Origin: an uncultured Bacteroidota bacterium
Lineage (GTDB): Bacteria > Bacteroidota > Bacteroidia > UBA7662
Direction of reading: 5' to 3'
Length of the DNA stretch: 6,899 nt
NCBI GenBank assembly: GCA_903908015.1
Contig: CAIVQI010000074.1
Location: 1 to 6,899, forward strand
The stretch's first letter is position 1. Each line of letters opens with the position of its first letter. Of the stretch, positions 1 through 5,174 are shown one piece after another. Made by a program: the position numbers and the translations under genes. Below the pieces are notes generated by a model. That model worked only from the letters and a program-made list of their open reading frames with translations. It ran no database searches and was not told the origin of the DNA.

Positions 1-27
1 CCAAAAATCAATTAAAATCCACAGCCT

Positions 28-888
28 ATGCTGCTTGTTTCAGATAGTGGTTCGACCAAGGCCGACTGGAAATTCGGAAGCCGAGAGGCCGATGTTTGTA
101 CCACCAAAGGGTTTAACCCTTTTTTCCATGATGCGGCATTTGTTCTGGAGGAACTTTCTTCATCTCCTTTGGCGCGTTTAGCTGAAGATGTTACAGAACT
201 TCGGTTTTTTGGCGCTGGTTGTTCCAGCTTGGAACGCAATGAACAAATCGCACAACCCCTAAGGATCTTTTTCCCGAACGCATTGGTTGTGGTTGACCAT
301 GATATTTTGGGTGCGGCCATCGCCACCAATTTTGATGACCGGGGAATTACCTGCATTATTGGTACGGGAAGCAATTCATGCTACTACGACGGAACGCGTT
401 GGAGTCAGGTTGTTCCGGCCTTAGGCTATTTACTTGGGGATGAAGCCAGCGGGAGCTGGTTGGGACGCAGATTGCTGGCCGATTATCTCTACCATTTGTT
501 GCCCGAGAGTCTGGAGCAGGAACTGAATATGAAGGGCCTCACCAAGGAGGGCATCTTTCATTCGGCCTATCACGAGCCTCATGTGAATGTATATTTTGCC
601 TCTATGGCACGGGTATTATCGACCCACCATGCAGAGCCCTATGTGCGACAGCTCGTACGCTCTGGCTTCGAGGAATTTCTGAGGATTCACATTCTGCGTT
701 ACGACAATGTTCATGAGCTTCCACTTCATTTTGTTGGCTCAATCGCCTTCTATTTCAGAGAAATTCTGGAGGAAGTGCTGCTCCGACACCGATTGATCTG
801 TGGTAAAATTCTGCGCAAGCCCATCCACGAACTGTATCGCTATTACCAAGAAAAGGGACAAGGGGTACAACCTAGTACCAATCACTAA
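28..888 (+). CDS. N-acetylglucosamine kinase-like BadF/BadG/BcrA/BcrD-family ATPase
   Basis: This 286-residue cytoplasmic protein belongs to the ASKHA (actin/hexokinase-like) sugar kinases, in the short form that Bacteroidota genomes annotate as N-acetylglucosamine kinase. Family knowledge suggests ATP-dependent phosphorylation of GlcNAc or a related amino sugar, for example in cell-wall recycling. Seen: phosphate-1 loop SDSGSTKADW at residues 5-14; a GFNPFF segment near residue 28; GTGSNS at 112-117 (phosphate-2 loop); LGYLLGDEASGSWLG from 132, the family hallmark; and VGSIAF at 236-241 (adenosine-side motif). The length fits the subfamily and no motif is missing. An in-frame TAA at 13-15 makes ATG 28 the first possible start, so the gene is complete. 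There is no Shine-Dalgarno, as usual in this phylum. It converges on the tlpA-like gene. Fold and family are sure; the exact sugar is not, and a glucosamine or other amino-sugar kinase is possible. Confidence 0.88.
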   Translation: MLLVSDSGSTKADWKFGSREADVCTTKGFNPFFHDAAFVLEELSSSPLARLAEDVTELRFFGAGCSSLERNEQIAQPLRIFFPNALVVVDHDILGAAIATNFDDRGITCIIGTGSNSCYYDGTRWSQVVPALGYLLGDEASGSWLGRRLLADYLYHLLPESLEQELNMKGLTKEGIFHSAYHEPHVNVYFASMARVLSTHHAEPYVRQLVRSGFEEFLRIHILRYDNVHELPLHFVGSIAFYFREILEEVLLRHRLICGKILRKPIHELYRYYQEKGQGVQPSTNH

Positions 889-893
889 CGTCT

Positions 894-910
894 GATCCAA
901 ATATTGGACC
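894..910 (-). terminator. Weak hairpin between convergent genes
   Basis: The 35-bp gap between the two convergent stop codons holds a small inverted repeat, tccaa-ata-ttgga. Read as minus-strand RNA it extends to seven pairs with one G-U and a 3-nt loop. No T-tract follows in either direction, so it is at best a weak or factor-assisted 3' end for the tlpA-like transcript. It may be chance. Confidence 0.2.
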
Positions 911-923
911 GCGTTTATGCGCC

Positions 924-1463
924 CTATTTTTGGTCGTTGGCGGTTAGTTGCTTCAATTTCTCTTCCATCACGTATTCATCGCCCTCCACATAGCTGTTGT
1001 GGCGGTAGGCGATGCGTCCTTCTCCGTCGATGAGCAAAGAAAATGGTACGGTTTGGAAGTTTAATGCGCGCTTCATGTCTTCATTGGGGTCGAGCAGGAC
1101 ACGAAACGGCCATTTCACGCCATTGATGTAGGACTTTACCTTGGCCGAATTGCGGCTGTCGTCGATGCTGATGGCCAAAACCTCCACATCAAACGCCTTC
1201 TGCCAGTCTGCATACAACTCCGCATAGTTTGAAAGCTCCTTTTTGCAAGGGGCACACCAGGTAGCCCAAAACGATATAATCGTGGGTTTTCCAGGCCTGA
1301 TCAGTGAACGCAACGCAACCAGATTGCCGTCTGAATCGCGCAGGCTCACTTCAGGTATGGAAGATTGAGCGGATGCTTGTTGGGAAGGTTGACCAAAACC
1401 AGTGACAGAAGAGAGTACCAAGGCACAGCAGCACAGTGCGAATAAGAAGCGTCGAAATTTCAT
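924..1463 (-). CDS. TlpA/ResA-type periplasmic thiol-disulfide oxidoreductase
   Basis: This 179-residue exported thioredoxin-fold protein is of the TlpA/ResA type (AhpC/TSA-Redoxin family). Such proteins usually reduce disulfides of envelope proteins or apocytochromes. Seen: a basic n-region (MKFRR) and a hydrophobic core at about 6-22, a signal peptide probably cleaved between residues 24 and 33; ISFWATWCAPC with redox cysteines C70 and C73; a DPNEDMKRALNFQTVPFSLLID segment carrying the cis-proline P140; and GRIAYRH on the last strand. ATG 1463 was chosen because the signal peptide starts cleanly there; in-frame ATG 1499 and GTG 1532 would add up to 23 residues ahead of it. Three consecutive cysteines (11-13) lie inside the signal core and are not a convincing lipobox. 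It is divergent from the DUF6029-like gene across 97 bp. The family is secure; its substrate is unknown, and no cytochrome c maturation gene is visible. Confidence 0.9.
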   Translation of the reverse strand: MKFRRFLFALCCCALVLSSVTGFGQPSQQASAQSSIPEVSLRDSDGNLVALRSLIRPGKPTIISFWATWCAPCKKELSNYAELYADWQKAFDVEVLAISIDDSRNSAKVKSYINGVKWPFRVLLDPNEDMKRALNFQTVPFSLLIDGEGRIAYRHNSYVEGDEYVMEEKLKQLTANDQK

Positions 1464-1483
1464 GCCCAAAAATAGGAATTTAG

Positions 1484-1508
1484 ATACGCTTATCCACATA
1501 AAGCGTAT
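1484..1508. promoter_or_regulatory. Inverted repeat in the divergent tlpA-like / DUF6029-like intergenic region
   Basis: A perfect 8-bp inverted repeat, atacgctt and aagcgtat, is separated by 9 bp. With a G-U and an A-U pair it could extend to 10 bp as + strand RNA, and a short T run follows to 1512. It lies 20 bp upstream of the tlpA-like ATG and 52 bp upstream of the DUF6029-like ATG. A TATTTTTC sequence resembling a -7 element for the rightward gene overlaps the right arm (1506-1513). An operator shared by both genes fits the position. A leader hairpin or attenuator for the rightward transcript is the alternative. Confidence 0.35.
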
Positions 1509-1560
1509 TTTTCCACCGAAATTGCACCACACTTAGAATGTGCATCAATAATATCTGATT

Positions 1561-3177
1561 ATGGGTTACACCTTGGGACGCGCCTTGTTGCCATTCGTAC
1601 TTGTGGGCTGGGCAGTTTTGTTGAACACACGACACGCTTTGGGGCAGAACGGGCAATCTGGACGCATCACCGGCGATTTTGAAATGTTTCAGAATTTCTT
1701 TTTCCTGGATTCTAACATTCTTTCGAACCCCATACCGCCCCAATACTACCAGCAATTATCGTCGACCGAAGCCTGGCTCAACATGAACTACCGGAGCGAT
1801 GATGTGCAGGCCGGTATCCGCTTCGACATGTTTCTGAACTCCGGACTGAGGGATCCTCAAAAGGCGTTCAACAACCAGGGGGTGGGCTTTTGGTATGTGC
1901 GCAAGCAACTTGATAAGCTGGAGTTGACTGCGGGCAACATATACGACCAGTTTGGCAGTGGGGTGACGTTCAGGGCTTATGAGGCTCGGGGCCAGAACCT
2001 CGACTACGCCCTGTTCGGCTTGCATGCACGCTATAAATTATCGGATGAGTGGGTGGTGAAGGGCTTTGTAGGCCGACAAAAATTCCAGTTCGATACATAT
2101 AAGCCGGTGTTGAAAGGCATCAACCTGGAAGGTGGGATGCCCCTCGGCAAGAAGATTCAGTTCAGGCCGGGCTTCTCTATTGTGAACCGAACGCTCGACA
2201 ACAGTTCGATGCAGCAGGTCGTGCGCGACATTGAAAACCTACCAGTAGCCCGCCGTTTTGTGCCTAAATACAACGCCTTCGCTTATTCGGCCTACGGAAG
2301 CCTCGATGCTGGTGCATTCACCTGGAGTTTTGAGGCGGCGGGAAAATCGAAAGAGGCGGTGTTGAATCGGGAGGGAAGCCTGGTGAACGAACCGGGTTCG
2401 GTGTTGATGACTGGACTTGGTTACGCCCAACAAGGCCTCGGGGTGAATGTGATGTATAAACGTACCTCCTTCTATGAGTTTCGCGTGTCGCCCTTGGAAA
2501 ACCTCAACAATGGGCTGGTGAATTTCATTCCGCCCACGGCGCGCATGAATACCTATCGCCTTACGGCGCGTTATGCCCCAGCAACCCAGCTCATCGGAGA
2601 GCAGGGTATTCAAGCCGACATAGTGCTTCAAACGGGGAAAAAGAGCAATTTACTGCTCAACGGCTCGCATGTCGACGACCTATCGGGCCAGCCTTTGTTC
2701 CGTGAATTGTATGCGGAATACAAATGGAAGCCGAGCCGTAGTTTTCAGTGGATGCTTGGTGCCCAGCGCCTCACCTACAACCAATCGATCTACGAATTCA
2801 AGCCGAACGCCCCATTGGTGGAGGTTTTTACCCCATTCACGGAACTTACCTGGAAGCGTAATCGAAAAGAATCGGTGCGTTTCGAGCTATCGCACATGGG
2901 CACCAAGCAGGATTTGGGCTCTTGGTGGTGGGGACTTTTGGAGTACAATATTGCACCTCGTTACAGTTTTAGTGTAATGGACATGTGGAACTATGGCAAT
3001 AAGGACCCTGAGAAGCGGATTCACTACTACACGGTATTCGGGGCCATTAATTTGCCGAAGTTTCGTTTGACTGGAGGATACGTTCGCCAGGTTCAGGGCG
3101 TTATTTGTACGGGTGGCGTTTGTCGCGTCGAACCGGCATTCAACGGAATGCGCTTTGGTATGTCAGCCACTTTTTAG
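1561..3177 (+). CDS. DUF6029-like outer-membrane beta-barrel protein
   Basis: This 538-residue protein is recognised as a DUF6029-family member of Bacteroidota, a family of unknown function predicted to form an outer-membrane beta-barrel. Seen: a signal peptide (hydrophobic core about 8-21, likely cleavage near ALG-QN, residues 26-29); an N-terminal GRITGDFEMFQNFFF start typical of these barrels; repeated amphipathic aromatic-rich strands through the whole length, such as YRLTARYAP and FRLTGGYVRQ; no transmembrane helix after the signal; and a C-terminal GMRFGMSATF ending in Phe, the usual barrel-assembly signal. The only cysteines are C516 and C521 (CTGGVC) just before the last strand. An in-frame TAA at 1549-1551 limits the start to ATG 1561. 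The Omp28-like gene follows after 34 bp, so co-transcription is likely. Transport, binding or scaffold roles cannot be told apart from sequence. Confidence 0.85.
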   Translation: MGYTLGRALLPFVLVGWAVLLNTRHALGQNGQSGRITGDFEMFQNFFFLDSNILSNPIPPQYYQQLSSTEAWLNMNYRSDDVQAGIRFDMFLNSGLRDPQKAFNNQGVGFWYVRKQLDKLELTAGNIYDQFGSGVTFRAYEARGQNLDYALFGLHARYKLSDEWVVKGFVGRQKFQFDTYKPVLKGINLEGGMPLGKKIQFRPGFSIVNRTLDNSSMQQVVRDIENLPVARRFVPKYNAFAYSAYGSLDAGAFTWSFEAAGKSKEAVLNREGSLVNEPGSVLMTGLGYAQQGLGVNVMYKRTSFYEFRVSPLENLNNGLVNFIPPTARMNTYRLTARYAPATQLIGEQGIQADIVLQTGKKSNLLLNGSHVDDLSGQPLFRELYAEYKWKPSRSFQWMLGAQRLTYNQSIYEFKPNAPLVEVFTPFTELTWKRNRKESVRFELSHMGTKQDLGSWWWGLLEYNIAPRYSFSVMDMWNYGNKDPEKRIHYYTVFGAINLPKFRLTGGYVRQVQGVICTGGVCRVEPAFNGMRFGMSATF

Positions 3178-3211
3178 ATTGTTGTTCGTCTCATCGTATT
3201 CATTACTTATT

Positions 3212-4084
3212 ATGCTTCGCCATCTTCATTTTTTCCTTGGGCTATTGGGGTTGGTCTTTTCCACATCCGCTTGCATGGAGGTCGGTCCACCGGTAGATTT
3301 TTCTTCAGGAACGCCCGGATTAAAAGACACCACGTATATGGAGTCGACACCGGAGAACCGCCAGAATCGTGTGGTGTTGTTGGAGGAGTTTACCGGTGTT
3401 CGTTGTGTGAATTGTCCGCGTGCCCACACCACCATTTCTGCGCTTCAATCGCTCTATCCGGGAAGGGTAGCGGCCGTTGGCATTCATACGGGGTTCTACA
3501 GTGTTCCGTATGCGGGTCAGGCCGAAGACCTTACCCTGCCTGAGGGCAATAATATTGAGACTTTGTTGGGGAGTGCGCAGGGCTATCCATCGGGCTCAGT
3601 GAATCGCAGGCAATTTTCAGGTGAATCGGGCGTCATTATTTCGGATCAAAAATGGAGTAATTATGTGAGTGTGGAGAAGGATTTATCGCCTTCTGCGAAT
3701 GTAGGTTTGTCGCGCAGCTGGCTTGAGGGTGGCGCAACCGTTCAGGTGGATTGTAGGGTTCGGCTCAATGATTCGTCATCGTCTCCCTTGTATCTCACCG
3801 TTTACCTGGTAGAAAACAATATCACGGGCTTCCAGTTAAACCCATCTCCGATTGGACTTGATTCGGCCTATGTGCATAAGCATGTGGCCCGCAAGCTGCT
3901 CACACCTTATAACGGGGTTGCCCTACAGGCACCTTCATGGCTTGTAGGCCGCGTTTTCGAACGCTCCTTTGCGCTGGATTGGCTGCCTTCTTGGCGCAGG
4001 GAGCAGTGCGAGATCATTGCTGCCGTGCACAGAGGGGGTAATTCGGGGGAGGTTTTGCAGACGGCGAAGCTGGCCATTGATTAA
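3212..4084 (+). CDS. Omp28-like lipoprotein with thioredoxin domain (CVNC)
   Basis: This 290-residue envelope lipoprotein resembles the Omp28-related outer-membrane proteins of Bacteroidota. Seen: a type II signal with lipobox STSAC, lipidated Cys at 21; a thioredoxin-like domain at about 52-155 starting VVLLEEFTGVRCVNCPRAH with C65 and C68, and a GYP turn holding the likely cis-proline P126; then a beta-rich C-terminal half at about 160-290, the usual Omp28 layout. Two more cysteines, C181 and C266, lie in that half and could form a structural disulfide. ATG 3212 gives the proper lipoprotein signal; the longer in-frame start at 3113 would overlap the upstream gene by 65 bp and bury the signal, so it was rejected. 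It lies 34 bp after the DUF6029-like gene with no promoter or terminator visible between. Redox activity is inferred from CxxC; Omp28 itself was described as a surface protein of Porphyromonas gingivalis. Confidence 0.88.
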   Translation: MLRHLHFFLGLLGLVFSTSACMEVGPPVDFSSGTPGLKDTTYMESTPENRQNRVVLLEEFTGVRCVNCPRAHTTISALQSLYPGRVAAVGIHTGFYSVPYAGQAEDLTLPEGNNIETLLGSAQGYPSGSVNRRQFSGESGVIISDQKWSNYVSVEKDLSPSANVGLSRSWLEGGATVQVDCRVRLNDSSSSPLYLTVYLVENNITGFQLNPSPIGLDSAYVHKHVARKLLTPYNGVALQAPSWLVGRVFERSFALDWLPSWRREQCEIIAAVHRGGNSGEVLQTAKLAID

Positions 4085-4120
4085 TCTGTTTTTAATCACT
4101 CTTTTTACAGGTATTCTGTT

Positions 4121-4128
4121 TATCTTTA
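4121..4128 (+). promoter_or_regulatory. Candidate Bacteroidota -7 promoter element before the second Omp28-like gene
   Basis: TATCTTTA matches the Bacteroidota -7 consensus TAnnTTTG at five of the six defined bases and lies 30 bp before the ATG at 4159. The surrounding 12-mer TTTATCTTTACC (4119-4130) recurs exactly in the parE leader at 5140-5151, which supports a shared promoter function. No clear TTG -33 box is visible; only T-rich sequence around 4101-4106. It suggests the second Omp28-like gene can be transcribed independently of the two genes before it. Confidence 0.4.
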
Positions 4129-4158
4129 CCTCCTGAAATTTTTTTAACCCTTAATATT

Positions 4159-5007
4159 ATGAAAAACATTTGGTTATTGTTACTCCTCGTGGGCTTTTCG
4201 GCTGGCTGTACGAAGACGATTCCTGAACCTGAGCCCGATCCCACGCCGGATCCGCTTCAAATTTCCCGTGTGTTCAACGCCTTTGCTGTAAATTTTAGCG
4301 GCACATGGTGCGGCCCCTGCGGCGCCAACGGCATCCCTGCGATCACCAGTGCAGCTACAACCTATGGCCCACGCCTGAATGTGATGAAAGTCGGATTCAA
4401 TGATGAGTTTTCAGCCCCTGGAAACAATGATTTGGCAGCGGCCTATTATCCTGCTGGTGGCAGCATGGGCATACCAGGTTTCGGTTCTGGCACCGCCTTT
4501 TTTGGTTCTTCTCCTGCTGCCTGGCGCAGCGATGTGGATGCCGTAATGCAAACACCTGAGTCGGCCGTTAAGGTGGGTTTGGCCATCTCCAAGAACAGAA
4601 CTACGGCTGATTCGGTCTACTATGACGTAAAGATGAAGGCATTTGAGGCCATGCCTATGGGCATCTATGCATGGGCGGTTTTTGTAGTAGAGGATAACTT
4701 AACTGCACCTCAGGCCGGGTTGACTCCAAGCCCGTATAACCACAAATTTGTGTATCGTGGCTATGCCCAGATTCCTGGCCGCCCCGGTTTTGGTGCATTT
4801 GGTCACCACATGGGTTCCAACCCCAATGCCCCAGCGCCCGAGGGAATTCCTGCGAACAAGGAAATGTCGGCTCAGTTTGCTTATGCCAGACCTGCCCTCA
4901 CACCAGCAGTAAATACCAACAACACTTATGCTTATGTGGTGATGTACAAGGTGAACTCCTCAACTTTTAAGCCTGAGGCGTTCATCAACTCTGCCCGCAC
5001 GAAGTAA
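4159..5007 (+). CDS. Second Omp28-like thioredoxin-domain lipoprotein (WCGPC)
   Basis: This 282-residue envelope lipoprotein has the same plan as its upstream neighbour. Seen: a type II signal with lipobox FSAGC (Cys 17); an acidic proline-rich spacer EPEPDPTPDP (about 22-32) that would hold the domain off the membrane; a thioredoxin-like domain with FSGTWCGPCG, cysteines C51 and C54, and SMGIPGFG with probable cis-proline P106; then a beta-rich C-terminal half at about 135-282. These three are its only cysteines. Its active site is the classical CGPC, unlike the CVNC of the gene before, although the lysine after CGPC in classical thioredoxins is glycine here. The C-terminal half contains VVEDNLTAPQAG, comparable to YLVENNITGFQ in the upstream protein, so the two are probably distant paralogues. 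It starts 74 bp after the previous gene, has its own candidate promoter and ends at a strong terminator. A surface-exposed thiol oxidoreductase or binding protein is likely; the partner is unknown. Confidence 0.85.
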   Translation: MKNIWLLLLLVGFSAGCTKTIPEPEPDPTPDPLQISRVFNAFAVNFSGTWCGPCGANGIPAITSAATTYGPRLNVMKVGFNDEFSAPGNNDLAAAYYPAGGSMGIPGFGSGTAFFGSSPAAWRSDVDAVMQTPESAVKVGLAISKNRTTADSVYYDVKMKAFEAMPMGIYAWAVFVVEDNLTAPQAGLTPSPYNHKFVYRGYAQIPGRPGFGAFGHHMGSNPNAPAPEGIPANKEMSAQFAYARPALTPAVNTNNTYAYVVMYKVNSSTFKPEAFINSARTK

Positions 5008-5022
5008 TTCTTTTAGCCATGC

Positions 5023-5061
5023 AATGCCGTTGTCTCTCCGGGGACAACGGCATTTTTTTTT
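5023..5061 (+). terminator. Strong Rho-independent terminator
   Basis: A perfect 12-bp stem (aatgccgttgtc at 5023-5034 pairing with gacaacggcatt at 5044-5055) can add a G-U and a C-G pair inside. It closes a short loop and runs directly into a T tract ending at 5061. It starts 16 bp after the stop of the second Omp28-like gene and reads only in the + direction. It ends the DUF6029/Omp28 block and insulates parE. Confidence 0.95.
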
Positions 5062-5085
5062 GGCTGAATGATTGATATTAGCCGC

Positions 5086-5093
5086 TTAATTTG
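5086..5093 (+). promoter_or_regulatory. Candidate upstream -7 element of parE (first repeat copy)
   Basis: TTAATTTG fits TAnnTTTG at five of six defined bases. A TTTG at 5059-5062, in the tail of the terminator, sits 23 bp upstream, near the spacing expected for a -33 box. It lies exactly 56 bp before the second candidate element (5142-5149), and both are 25 bp from an ATG in the repeat. Confidence 0.3.
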
Positions 5094-5118
5094 CCCCTCA
5101 CTCTATCTGAATTTATCA

Positions 5119-5166
5119 ATGCGCCTCCTTAAATCTGAATTTATCTTTACCCCTCACTCTATCTGA
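5119..5166 (+). other. Candidate 15-codon leader ORF before parE
   Basis: The upstream repeat copy reproduces the parE start context (TTTATCAATG), opening a short ORF that encodes MRLLKSEFIFTPHSI and stops with TGA at 5164-5166, eight bases before ATG 5175. It is in a different frame from parE. It may be a by-product of the duplication, or a translated leader peptide coupled to parE. No codon-use evidence is possible at this length. It would be carried only on transcripts from the upstream promoter copy. Confidence 0.2.
5142..5149 (+). promoter_or_regulatory. Candidate proximal -7 element of parE (second repeat copy)
   Basis: TATCTTTA, inside the 12-mer TTTATCTTTACC that also precedes the gene at 4159, matches five of six defined bases of TAnnTTTG. 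It lies 25 bp before ATG 5175. No good TTG -33 box is visible upstream. Confidence 0.35.
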
Positions 5167-5174
5167 ATTTATCA

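Noticed and set aside
1425..1433. Three consecutive cysteines in the tlpA-like signal region as a lipobox
   Set aside because: They lie at residues 11-13, too close to the N-terminus, and the preceding residues do not fit the L-[AS]-[GA]-C pattern; the hydrophobic core continues past them.
1467..1474. Perfect TAnnTTTG match (TATTTTTG, minus strand) just before the tlpA-like ATG
   Set aside because: A transcript from it would start at about the start codon itself, leaving no leader, and no TTG -33 box lies at the right distance. It is a likely chance match in AT-rich sequence.
1464..1532. Longer tlpA-like starts at GTG 1532 or ATG 1499
   Set aside because: They add a non-signal-like stretch before the basic and hydrophobic signal peptide that begins at ATG 1463, and they run through the inverted repeat.
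2239..2631. Minus-strand open frame inside the DUF6029-like gene
   Set aside because: It is antisense to a convincing barrel gene, has no recognisable domain, and is best explained as a shadow of that gene's codon use.
3113..3211. Longer start for the first Omp28-like lipoprotein at 3113
   Set aside because: It would overlap the DUF6029-like gene by 65 bp and place 33 residues before a clean lipoprotein signal that begins at ATG 3212.
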